Counted from the first letter of the stretch, positions 1 through 7,095 are shown. The stretch: DNA of 7,161 nucleotides from an uncultured Eubacterium sp. (GCA_900547255.1 URGC01000117.1:1-7161); one strand, 5' to 3'. Notes: a model not told the origin generated them from the letters alone. Made by a program: numbers and translations.

Positions 1-1890
1 CCACCTCATCAGGCAGTTATTCACCAGTTTGCAAGAGAGATGCTTGCAGGCGGCGGACAGATGATTCTGGGTTCTGACTCCCACACACGTTACGGTGCAC
101 TCGGTACGATGGCAGTCGGAGAGGGTGGACCTGAGCTTGTAAAACAGCTGCTGAGCAAGACTTACGATATTGATATGCCGGGCGTAGTAGGAGTTTATCT
201 GACAGGAACACCACAGAAGGGTGTCGGCCCACAGGACGTTGCGCTTGCGATTATCGGAGAAGTTTTTGACAGGGGCTATGTCAAAAATAAAGTGATGGAG
301 TTCGTTGGACCTGGTGTTTCATCACTTAGTGCTGATTTCAGAATTGGTGTAGATGTTATGACAACAGAGACAACATGTCTTTCATCTATATGGAGAACAG
401 ATGATTTGGTTAAGGAATTCTATGATATTCACGGAAGAAGTGAGAGTTACAAGGAACTTAATCCTGGAAATGTTGCTTATTACGATGGCGTTGTATATGT
501 AGATTTAAGCACAATCAAGCCAATGATTGCTATGCCATTCCATCCAAGTAATACATATACAATTGAAGAAGTTAATGCTAATCTTGAAGATATTTTAAGA
601 GATGTAGAGAAGAAGGCTTTAGTAAGTCTTGATGGAGCAGTTGATTATAAGCTTACTAATAAGATTAGAGATGGAAAGCTTTATGTTGACCAGGGTATCA
701 TAGCTGGTTGTGCAGGTGGTGGATTTGAGAATATCTGTGCAGCAGCAGACATATTAAAGGGACGTTCAATAGGTGCAGATGAATTTACACTCAGTGTATA
801 TCCAGCAAGTACACCTATATATATGGAGCTTGCTAGAAATGGCAGACTTGCAGATCTTCTTGAGACAGGAGCAATTGTTAAGACTGCATTCTGTGGTCCG
901 TGTTTTGGTGCTGGTGATACACCTGCTAATAATGCATTTTCAATCAGACACTCAACAAGAAACTTCCCTAACAGAGAAGGTTCTAAGCTTCAGCAGGGAC
1001 AGATATCTTCTGTTGCACTTATGGATGCACGTTCAATTGCAGCTACAGCAGCTAACAAGGGATTCCTTACAGCAGCAACAGATATGGACGTTGAATTTAC
1101 AGGCCCAACATATCATTTTGATAAGACAATATATGCTAACAGAGTGTTCGACAGCAAGGGAGTAGCAGATCCAGATCAGGAAATCCAGTTTGGCCCTAAT
1201 ATTAAGGACTGGCCAGCAATGGTTGAACTTCCAGAGAACCTTATAATAAAGGTTGTTTCAGAGATACATGATCCTGTAACAACTACAGATGAGCTTATAC
1301 CATCAGGTGAGACATCTTCATATCGTTCTAATCCTCTTGGACTTGCTGAGTTTGCACTTTCAAGAAAAGACCCTGCATATGTAGGCAAGGCTAAGGAAGT
1401 ACAGAAAGCTGAGAAGGCAAGAGAAGCTGGACAGTGCATGGGAGAAGCTCTTCCAGAACTTAGAGCCATTATGCATAAGATCAAAGAGACATATGATGTC
1501 CACAAAGAGAATGTTGGTGTGGGTAGTACTATATTTGCCGTTAAGCCGGGCGATGGTTCTGCGCGTGAGCAGGCGGCTTCATGCCAGAAGGTTCTTGGCG
1601 GATGGGCTAATATAGCTAATGAATATGCTACTAAGAGATATCGTTCTAATCTTATTAACTGGGGTATGCTCCCATTCCTTATTGACAAGGGAGAGCTTCC
1701 ATTTGCTAATGGAGATTATATCTTTATTCCTGGAATTAAGCAGGCAATTACTGATAAGGTATATAATTTCAAGGCATACGTTGTTAATAAAGATATGAAA
1801 GAATTTGAGCTTAAGATGGATGAACTTACAGATGATGAGCGCCAGATTATTCTTGATGGATGTCTTATCAATTTCTACAGAAATAACTAA
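1..1890 (+). CDS. Aconitase-superfamily hydratase (YbhJ-like), 5' end missing
   Basis: The reading frame is open from base 1, so about 120 N-terminal residues lie outside the window if the protein has the roughly 750-residue length usual for YbhJ-like hydratases; 629 residues are visible. Fragment numbering is used here. The aconitase active-site GSDSHT is at residues 24-29. The three [4Fe-4S] ligand cysteines align as C237 (AGCAGGGFEN) and C298/C301 (CGPC). The substrate arginine pair aligns as R320 and R325 in TRNFPNREGS. The C-terminal swivel domain carries GSAREQ with S520 and R522, matching the catalytic Ser and Arg of aconitase GSSRE. By family it should be a cytoplasmic Fe-S hydro-lyase, but the substrate of the YbhJ branch is not established, so aconitase itself should not be assumed. 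The next gene starts 21 bases after the stop. The first ~300 bases are about 51% GC and use CTG for leucine, unlike the rest. Family confidence is high, substrate unknown. Confidence 0.92.
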   Translation, partial: PPHQAVIHQFAREMLAGGGQMILGSDSHTRYGALGTMAVGEGGPELVKQLLSKTYDIDMPGVVGVYLTGTPQKGVGPQDVALAIIGEVFDRGYVKNKVMEFVGPGVSSLSADFRIGVDVMTTETTCLSSIWRTDDLVKEFYDIHGRSESYKELNPGNVAYYDGVVYVDLSTIKPMIAMPFHPSNTYTIEEVNANLEDILRDVEKKALVSLDGAVDYKLTNKIRDGKLYVDQGIIAGCAGGGFENICAAADILKGRSIGADEFTLSVYPASTPIYMELARNGRLADLLETGAIVKTAFCGPCFGAGDTPANNAFSIRHSTRNFPNREGSKLQQGQISSVALMDARSIAATAANKGFLTAATDMDVEFTGPTYHFDKTIYANRVFDSKGVADPDQEIQFGPNIKDWPAMVELPENLIIKVVSEIHDPVTTTDELIPSGETSSYRSNPLGLAEFALSRKDPAYVGKAKEVQKAEKAREAGQCMGEALPELRAIMHKIKETYDVHKENVGVGSTIFAVKPGDGSAREQAASCQKVLGGWANIANEYATKRYRSNLINWGMLPFLIDKGELPFANGDYIFIPGIKQAITDKVYNFKAYVVNKDMKEFELKMDELTDDERQIILDGCLINFYRNN

Positions 1891-1899
1891 TAGATATAC

Positions 1900-1904
1900 G
1901 GAGG
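1900..1904 (+). promoter_or_regulatory. Ribosome binding site (GGAGG) that fixes the start of the coiled-coil gene
   Basis: GGAGG lies only 1 base before the ATG at 1906 and 4 bases before the GTG at 1909, both too close. It lies 7 bases before the in-frame ATG at 1912. Spacing therefore favours 1912 as the true start and adds support that the gene is real and translated. Confidence 0.8.
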
Positions 1905-1911
1905 AATGGTG

Positions 1912-3003
1912 ATGGCAGGTCAGAATGTTTTGAATGGTGACCTTAGTGTACTTGACCAGATTGTAAGCGATTTGAGTGAGCATAAAGCCAAGAAGGAAGA
2001 ACTTGAGAAGCTGAATGACACACTGAAGGAGCTTAATAAAAATATAGAGTTAACCAGAAAAAGTATCTCTGATGAGATAGACAGCAAGACGAAAGAAGGC
2101 ATTGATTCGGTCAGCAAAGGTTTTGAACAGTCTATTTCGGAGGAAAAGGTAAAGCTCAAGGAGATACAGGGGAAACGTGACAAAGCAAAGCATGCAGGAG
2201 TCAAGGAAAGAATTGCTAACGAAACGGCTGATTTAAAAGAAGCTAATCGTGAACTTTATTCGCAGATTAAATCAGCGTTTAAGGAAGAGGGCATTCCTAA
2301 ATACTGTACAAAAAGGTTTTACTATGCTTTATTTCAGACACAGGGTGTAGGAGATGTGCTTATATATCTTTTATCTATCATTGTGCTGTATGCTGCGATA
2401 CCATTTCTGTTATACAAACTGCCAATGGTTCCTATGTGGGTTATACTTGTATATTATTTTGTCGTTGTAACTATAGAACTGACTGTTGTTAAAGTTATAT
2501 ATGATAAGACAGTTGTACCACATGGGGACACCATAGCTAAGGCAAGACGTGTTAAGTATGATATTGTTACTAACCAGAAAAAGATGAAGCGTATAGAGAA
2601 ATCTATACGAAAAGATAAGAATGAGGAAATGTATGGACTGTCAGATTTTGATTACAAAATCAATGAGATTAATGACAGTATCCGTAATATTGAGAATGCA
2701 AAGGCGAAAGCGATTGAACAGTTTAATGCAACAACAAAAGCTGACATAATTGCTGAAGTCCAGGGCAGGAATGAGGAGAATCTTACTAATATGACTAATC
2801 AGCTTAATGCATGTGAGGCTGAACGGGAAAAGCTTGATTCTCTTATTAAAGAACAGAGGGCGTATATATCTTCTAATTATGAGGCATATCTTGGCAGAGA
2901 ATTTACCAATGTGGATAAACTTGTAGACTTATCGGACTTTATGAGGGAAGATCCAGCATTGACAATTTCGCAGGCTATTGCTAAGTACAAATCTAAAAAT
3001 TAA
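1912..3003 (+). CDS. Unrecognised coiled-coil membrane protein with two central transmembrane helices
   Basis: I do not recognise this 363-residue protein. Residues ~13-122 are charged and heptad-like (rich in Lys, Glu, Leu), predicting a long coiled coil. Two hydrophobic segments follow at ~147-170 and ~174-196, separated only by a short Pro-containing turn, so they should form a hairpin with both arms on the same face. Residues ~205-318 form a second charged coiled coil, followed by a short C-terminal tail with an NVDKLVDLSDF segment. There is no signal peptide, catalytic motif or metal-binding motif; the only cysteines are C132 and C301. With a tight hairpin and Lys/Arg-rich flanks, both coiled coils are probably cytoplasmic (inference). 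The start at 1912 is chosen by ribosome binding site spacing. It follows the hydratase after a 21-base gap without a terminator, so it is probably co-transcribed with it, but no functional link is evident. It could be a scaffold, tether or membrane-shaping protein. Confidence 0.85.
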   Translation: MAGQNVLNGDLSVLDQIVSDLSEHKAKKEELEKLNDTLKELNKNIELTRKSISDEIDSKTKEGIDSVSKGFEQSISEEKVKLKEIQGKRDKAKHAGVKERIANETADLKEANRELYSQIKSAFKEEGIPKYCTKRFYYALFQTQGVGDVLIYLLSIIVLYAAIPFLLYKLPMVPMWVILVYYFVVVTIELTVVKVIYDKTVVPHGDTIAKARRVKYDIVTNQKKMKRIEKSIRKDKNEEMYGLSDFDYKINEINDSIRNIENAKAKAIEQFNATTKADIIAEVQGRNEENLTNMTNQLNACEAEREKLDSLIKEQRAYISSNYEAYLGREFTNVDKLVDLSDFMREDPALTISQAIAKYKSKN

Positions 3004-3031
3004 ACATAATAGGATAAAGAACACGGGAATT

Positions 3032-3559
3032 CTATCTGAAAGTCCAGCGTATGCTGTTTTCGATAGCTTTTGCGAGTGTTACTACAGTACACAGACGAGT
3101 TGAATGGAGCAGGTGGCTGCCGTTACCGAAAGTATTAACGATTCCGGTAATGTGCAGATCTCCTACTTTAGGCAGCTCGTTTTTTATTCCAGTTCCGGGA
3201 GAAAGCGGGCCTTGTGCCAGAGTTATATAGCCTATATGCTCAGCATGGCCGAGACATGCATCTATAGCAATGATGAATGGGTTGTTATGAAGTTCATTTA
3301 TATAACTGATGGAACATCCGAGATTGGTTGCGTTTATAGGGTTGAATATATCGCCGTATATATACACATTCTTTATGTCATAATCAAGAAGATGATAACC
3401 AACTATTGGACCGAGACTGTCACCAGTAGAACGGTCACTTCCGATACACATTATTACAATCTCTTTATCGTAAGCGTTTAAGCCAGTCAGAAGTTTGCCT
3501 AATTGTTCTCCCAGCAGTATATGAATGTTGTCACATTCAGAATTATAATAAAAAGTCAT
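3032..3559 (-). CDS. yyaC: Sporulation protein YyaC (DUF1256, GPR-like)
   Basis: The 175-residue product shows the conserved blocks I know from the YyaC/DUF1256 sporulation family, which has a fold related to hydrogenase-maturation and germination (GPR) proteases. These are IGSDRSTGDSLGP (residues ~39-51), NPINATNL (~73-80), IIAIDACLG (~96-104), GPLSPGTGIKNELP (~117-130) and VGDLHITGIVN (~132-142). Conserved Asp/His residues such as D42, D47, D100 and H136 are candidates for the active or metal site (inference). The exact biochemical role in spores is not established. There is no signal peptide or membrane helix, so it should be cytoplasmic. The start is supported by a GGAG on the minus strand at 3572-3569, 9 bases ahead of the ATG. 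It is slightly shorter than the ~200-residue Bacillus protein and looks intact. It is the only minus-strand gene here and converges on the coiled-coil gene, so it is probably transcribed alone, likely during sporulation. Confidence 0.93.
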   Translation of the reverse strand: MTFYYNSECDNIHILLGEQLGKLLTGLNAYDKEIVIMCIGSDRSTGDSLGPIVGYHLLDYDIKNVYIYGDIFNPINATNLGCSISYINELHNNPFIIAIDACLGHAEHIGYITLAQGPLSPGTGIKNELPKVGDLHITGIVNTFGNGSHLLHSTRLCTVVTLAKAIENSIRWTFR

Positions 3560-3622
3560 TGTTATAGTCTCCGTTTTTGATTTTTAAATTACATATATTG
3601 GACAAGCATAAGTATTTACATA

Positions 3623-3652
3623 ATTTATATGAGAGATGCGGATAAATTATTC
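3623..3652 (-). promoter_or_regulatory. Candidate sporulation-sigma (sigma-E-like) promoter for yyaC
   Basis: Reading the minus strand, GAATA (3652-3648) is followed by exactly 16 bases and then CATATAAAT (3631-3623). This is close to the sigma-E pattern ATA-N16-CATACAnT known from Bacillus. It would start transcription near 3616, giving a leader of about 56 bases before the yyaC ATG. The region is very AT-rich, so chance matches are likely. The sigma factor cannot be assigned firmly; a forespore sigma factor could equally read yyaC. Confidence 0.35.
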
Positions 3653-3682
3653 AATCATGCGTTAAATTATTATTTTATTTCG

Positions 3683-3711
3683 TTGACAAATTGTGATAAG
3701 TTTTTCGGATT
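3683..3711 (+). promoter_or_regulatory. Weak candidate housekeeping promoter for the JAB-like/LysM gene
   Basis: A perfect TTGACA -35 hexamer sits at 3683-3688 inside the AT-rich divergent intergenic region, in the right orientation and about 80 bases before the start codon. The -10 is poor: at 16-17 bases spacing one finds only TCGGAT/CGGATT. Either the promoter needs an activator, or the real promoter lies elsewhere in 3560-3769. The rest of this 210-base gap shows no small gene, terminator or RNA element that I can support. Confidence 0.25.
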
Positions 3712-3757
3712 GCAGGTGTTAATATCTGTACATGGACAGGCATTGCAATAAGGAAAT

Positions 3758-3761
3758 GGAG
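3758..3761 (+). promoter_or_regulatory. Ribosome binding site (GGAG) favouring the ATG at 3770
   Basis: GGAG is 8 bases before the ATG at 3770 and overlaps the alternative in-frame GTG at 3761. The GTG start would instead rely on AAGGA (3750-3754), 6 bases upstream. GGAGTGAAAAGAATG is a common start context in Lachnospiraceae, so the ATG is preferred; the difference is only three residues. Confidence 0.6.
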
Positions 3762-3769
3762 TGAAAAGA

Positions 3770-4936
3770 ATGATAGAAATTATATGCAATGGAAAAGAAA
3801 ACGGAGTTGAAAAATCAGGGAAAATAAAGAATACAACAGAAAAAGAACTTCCTAAAAATATCAAACAAATTGGGGATGTTGGTTCTGGTAAAAGAATATA
3901 TATAGAAGATTATGCGTTTACGTACATTAATTCAGTGGCATATCAGTCGCAGGACACAGAGGTAGCTGGAGTCCTTCTTGGCGAAGTGTCTAATATGGAT
4001 GGGCAGATATGTATATTTATAAAGGGTGTGATTAAAGCAAAGAATCCAGATGACAGTATGGGGGAAATATGTTTTAGCGAAGCGGTGTGGAGCCAGATAT
4101 ACAGTGAAATAGAAAAATATTTTCCGGAATTATCAATTGTGGGATGGTTTGCTGCATTGCCAAGAATAACGGCAGAAGCTATTAATAGAATGAAGAAACT
4201 ACATCTTGATAATTTCGCTGGTAAAGAAAAGACGATGTATCTTATAGATATAGATGAAAAAGAGGAAAACTTCTATCTGTATGAAGGGGGAGACATAAAA
4301 AAGCAGCGTGGATATGTATGTTTTTATGAGAGGAATTATGAAATGCAGGAATATATGCTTGATAAAAACAGACATAAATCGGTTGAAAAGCCAGACTCAG
4401 AGAGGGTTGTACGTTCGATGCGCACACTGATGAGAGAAAAAGAAGAAGACAGACGTCACAAAAGAAATTCGGTTATATCTTATACTGCGTGTGCCTTTAT
4501 GGCATCGGTTGTTGTTGTCACAGGGGTTAATCTGGTGAAGAGCTATGAGAAGATGAAAAGAATAGACAGTTCTATTAATAGTATTGTAAAAGAGGTGTCT
4601 AATCTTAATACAAAGGAGACAGAACAGGCTGTTCAGGAAGATGTTGTGCCGGTTAATGTAGTATATGAAACGAAAGCAACTGCTCAGGCGACACAGGAAG
4701 CAACGCAGAAACAGCAGGAGACAACAGCTAGGAATACGACATCAGAGACAGAAAGTGTAGCGCAGGCATCAGCAGATACGCAGTATAAGAAATACATAGT
4801 CCAGCAGGGGGACACTATACTTGGGATTGCAAAGAAAAATTATGGCTCTACTGAGAAAGCGGCACAGATAATAGATATTAACAATCTTACAGATGCCAAT
4901 AAATTGTATGTTGGTCAGGAAATAAAACTGCCTTGA
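3770..4936 (+). CDS. Membrane protein with degenerate JAB/MPN-like domain and C-terminal LysM
   Basis: The product is 388 residues from the ATG (391 if the GTG at 3761 is used). Residues ~42-187 resemble a JAB/MPN fold: an IYIEDYAFTYI helix, TEVAGVLLGEV (E64), and IVGWFAALP at ~123-131. The last aligns with the IVGWYHSHP of active JAMM peptidases, but His-Ser-His is replaced by Ala-Ala-Leu and the downstream S-x2-D is missing, so no zinc site and no protease activity are expected. A charged linker (~200-233) leads to one membrane helix at ~234-256. A Gln/Thr/Ser-rich spacer (~285-338) follows, then a LysM domain at ~342-388 (YIVQQGDTILGIAKKNYGS, ending in YVGQEIKLP). Topology should be JAB-like domain inside and LysM outside, bound to peptidoglycan (inference). 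The LysM assignment is strong; the JAB assignment rests on motif layout. It is followed by the DUF5711-like and cvpA genes. Confidence 0.88.
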   Translation: MIEIICNGKENGVEKSGKIKNTTEKELPKNIKQIGDVGSGKRIYIEDYAFTYINSVAYQSQDTEVAGVLLGEVSNMDGQICIFIKGVIKAKNPDDSMGEICFSEAVWSQIYSEIEKYFPELSIVGWFAALPRITAEAINRMKKLHLDNFAGKEKTMYLIDIDEKEENFYLYEGGDIKKQRGYVCFYERNYEMQEYMLDKNRHKSVEKPDSERVVRSMRTLMREKEEDRRHKRNSVISYTACAFMASVVVVTGVNLVKSYEKMKRIDSSINSIVKEVSNLNTKETEQAVQEDVVPVNVVYETKATAQATQEATQKQQETTARNTTSETESVAQASADTQYKKYIVQQGDTILGIAKKNYGSTEKAAQIIDINNLTDANKLYVGQEIKLP

Positions 4937-4960
4937 ATATTTATTTTAATACTGTATAAT
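4933..4960 (+). promoter_or_regulatory. Probable sigma-A promoter for the DUF5711-like/cvpA pair
   Basis: TTGAAT at 4933-4938 and a perfect TATAAT at 4955-4960 are separated by 16 bases. The -35 hexamer overlaps the TGA stop (4934-4936) of the LysM gene. Transcription would begin near 4967, giving a ~35-base leader that contains AAGGTGG (4982-4988). The two downstream genes could thus be expressed independently of the first gene as well as by read-through. Confidence 0.6.
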
Positions 4961-5001
4961 GAAAATACGTGCAAATCATTTAAGGTGGTAAGAGATTATA
5001 T

Positions 5002-6249
5002 ATGGCAGATATTATTCCGGGAAAATCACGTTTTTCAACTAATGGCAGTGATAATATAATAAGACTTAATTCGGGCGATAATGAGCAGGATGATTATAGC
5101 GAGGATACATACGAGAAAAAAATCAGCTCTCATAAGAGACGTATGCTGGCATTAAGCATCTCTGGCATTGCGCTTGTTATTATAGTTGTGATGGTTATAT
5201 CGTATATGATTGATGCTATATCATATACAGGCTATAGCGTGAATAATACAGTGAGCAGAGACGATTCTGAGACAACAAAATATCTTGAATACAGGGATGG
5301 TTATCTTAGATACAGTAATGATGGTATAGCATATCACAATTCAAAGGGGAATTCTGTATGGGATAAAACATTTTCTATGCAGAAGCCGCAGGTTAAGATA
5401 TGTGAAGAAACCGTTGCTGTGGGAGATATCAATGGCAGCAGCATTTATGTATTTAATGCATCAGGAATGATGGGAAGTATTGATACATCGCTTAATATAA
5501 CCCAGATAGAGGTTACAAGACATGGACTTGTTGCGGCTGTGCTTGAGGATAATGAGGCTAATTATATTAACCTGTATGATTCACAGGGACAGAAAATATA
5601 TAGTGTTAAGACGTCATTGGCAGGAGATGGATATCCTCTTGATATAAGTGTGTCAGAAGATGGAACTAAGCTTGTTGCATCTTATCTGTATGTCAGTGGA
5701 GAAAGTATGAAGACTAATGTTGTTTTCTATAATTTCTCAGAGGTTGGGCAGAATGAGACGGAGAGAATTGTCGGTGGATTTAACCATTATGGTGATACAA
5801 TTGTCGGGGATGTATTTTTTATGGATGACAAGACTGCAGTTGCGGTTGGCGAGAATGTTATAAGTATATATAAGATTAAAGAATATCCTAAATTATATAA
5901 AGAGATAACTGTTGATAATGAGATAGAGCGTGTTGTATTCAGTGATGAGTACATAGGCGTTGTCCAGAAAAATGAGGATTCGGGCGACATATATAAGATG
6001 GTAGTCTACAATTCAACAGGTGGAAAAGAGTGCCAGGTATCGTTTAGCACACAGTGCGACAGAATCAGGCTTGATGGTCGTACCATTGTAATGAATAATG
6101 AATCTGTATTTATATTGATGAATTTTAAGGGAAAAGAGTTGGCAAGAATACAGACAGAGCTTCCTATTGCGGGACTTCTGACAACAGGAAAGAGAGGTAA
6201 TTACATTCTTGTAAGTTCTAAATATGTACAGTTTATTAGTTTGAAATAA
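5002..6249 (+). CDS. DUF5711-like membrane-anchored beta-propeller protein
   Basis: The 415-residue product has an acidic, low-complexity cytoplasmic N-terminus (~1-40), a basic SHKRRM stretch (~43-48), one membrane helix at ~48-70, and a long extracellular region to the C-terminus. That region is built of repeated short beta strands with turn signatures such as YDSQGQKIYSV, YNSTGGKECQV and MNFKGKELARI, spaced about 40-60 residues apart. This is the pattern of a PQQ/WD-like beta-propeller of roughly seven or eight blades. I recognise the architecture as the clostridial DUF5711 family, from memory and not by search. No catalytic residues stand out; a binding or sensing role outside the membrane is likely (inference). 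The start is preceded by AAGGTGG, with a 13-base gap that is somewhat long. It has its own likely promoter and sits 15 bases before cvpA, so the two should share a transcript. Confidence 0.85.
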   Translation: MADIIPGKSRFSTNGSDNIIRLNSGDNEQDDYSEDTYEKKISSHKRRMLALSISGIALVIIVVMVISYMIDAISYTGYSVNNTVSRDDSETTKYLEYRDGYLRYSNDGIAYHNSKGNSVWDKTFSMQKPQVKICEETVAVGDINGSSIYVFNASGMMGSIDTSLNITQIEVTRHGLVAAVLEDNEANYINLYDSQGQKIYSVKTSLAGDGYPLDISVSEDGTKLVASYLYVSGESMKTNVVFYNFSEVGQNETERIVGGFNHYGDTIVGDVFFMDDKTAVAVGENVISIYKIKEYPKLYKEITVDNEIERVVFSDEYIGVVQKNEDSGDIYKMVVYNSTGGKECQVSFSTQCDRIRLDGRTIVMNNESVFILMNFKGKELARIQTELPIAGLLTTGKRGNYILVSSKYVQFISLK

Positions 6250-6264
6250 TGAAAGAAGGTACTT

Positions 6265-7095
6265 ATGAATTGGGTTTTAGCATTGGTTGCTGCTATATTT
6301 ATAATTGGGTGCGCTCAAGGATATCGTAAAGGAATTATAAGAATAGCGGTCTCACTTATATCTATGTTTGTGTCTATTATTGCTTGTATGTTTGTTACGC
6401 CGGCGTTATGTACTGCGATTAAGAATAATACAGAGATTCACAGCAAAATGACAGCATCTGTATATAATATAATAATAAAAAGTGATATGTATAATGATGC
6501 ATATGACGAGGCTGTTGATAAAAGCATATCGTATGTATCTGGCAATATGGGGATAACGGACAGTGAAGCTAAAGGTGTTATTGAGAGCTTTGCAGAGAAT
6601 AATCTTAGTGAATATGAGGCACAGGTGACAGAATATGTCAATGCTATTGCAGAGGCGATGAAACTTCCTAAATCTGTTATGGAAGGATATAAAACGTCGC
6701 TTTTATCAGATACAGTTAATGAATTGCTTACAGAAAAAACGGTAGGAGTTAAGAGCATGCTTGCAGCGATATTTGCTGCACGGCTTGCAGACATGGCTAT
6801 AAACTCAATTGTGTACATAGCAGTTTTTGCAGTTGTATATATAATATTAAAGATTGTCCTTATGGCGACAGGAGTTGTCGCTTCGCTGCCATTTATCAGG
6901 CAGGCTAATAAAATGGTTGGCCTGGGGTTTGGTGCATTAGAAGCACTTGTAATTGTGTGGCTTGTATTCACTGTTATTACAGCGCTGGGCAACTTTAGCT
7001 GGGCACAGGATGCATTATCATTAATTGGAGATAATGCGTTTTTGAGATTTTTATATGAAAAAAATGTGGTTACTAAAACAATTCTTGGCTGGTAA
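6265..7095 (+). CDS. CvpA-family membrane protein
   Basis: The 276-residue product has the CvpA layout. A first helix at ~2-18 runs into the family's Gly-Tyr-Arg-Lys-Gly-Ile turn (~19-24), and a second helix lies at ~27-47. A large polar, mostly helical insert follows (~50-165), then a helix at ~177-201. The conserved SLPFIRQANKMVGLGFG turn (~207-223) leads into a final helix to ~241. The E. coli founder is needed for colicin V production, and relatives are linked to envelope stress, but the molecular role is unsettled. The insert is longer than in the short (~160-residue) proteobacterial form, as is common in clostridia. AAGAAGG ends 5 bases before the ATG, and the gene starts 15 bases after the DUF5711-like stop, indicating one operon. 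Family confidence is good, function unknown. Confidence 0.87.
   Translation: MNWVLALVAAIFIIGCAQGYRKGIIRIAVSLISMFVSIIACMFVTPALCTAIKNNTEIHSKMTASVYNIIIKSDMYNDAYDEAVDKSISYVSGNMGITDSEAKGVIESFAENNLSEYEAQVTEYVNAIAEAMKLPKSVMEGYKTSLLSDTVNELLTEKTVGVKSMLAAIFAARLADMAINSIVYIAVFAVVYIILKIVLMATGVVASLPFIRQANKMVGLGFGALEALVIVWLVFTVITALGNFSWAQDALSLIGDNAFLRFLYEKNVVTKTILGW

Noticed and set aside
1176..1688. Minus-strand open frame (170 codons) within the hydratase
   Set aside because: It is antisense to the conserved swivel-domain coding sequence, with no motif and no credible ribosome binding site; treated as a shadow.
3004..3031. Terminator between the convergent genes
   Set aside because: No stem of useful length with a flanking T-tract could be formed; only the GAATTC palindrome is present.
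3104..3481. Plus-strand open frame (125 codons) opposite yyaC
   Set aside because: The minus strand encodes all the YyaC family motifs here; the plus-strand translation has no coherent features.
4620..4790. Repeat-like Gln/Thr-rich coding stretch as a DNA repeat
   Set aside because: Codons vary and no unit repeats exactly; it is low-complexity spacer protein sequence between the membrane helix and LysM, not a DNA repeat array.
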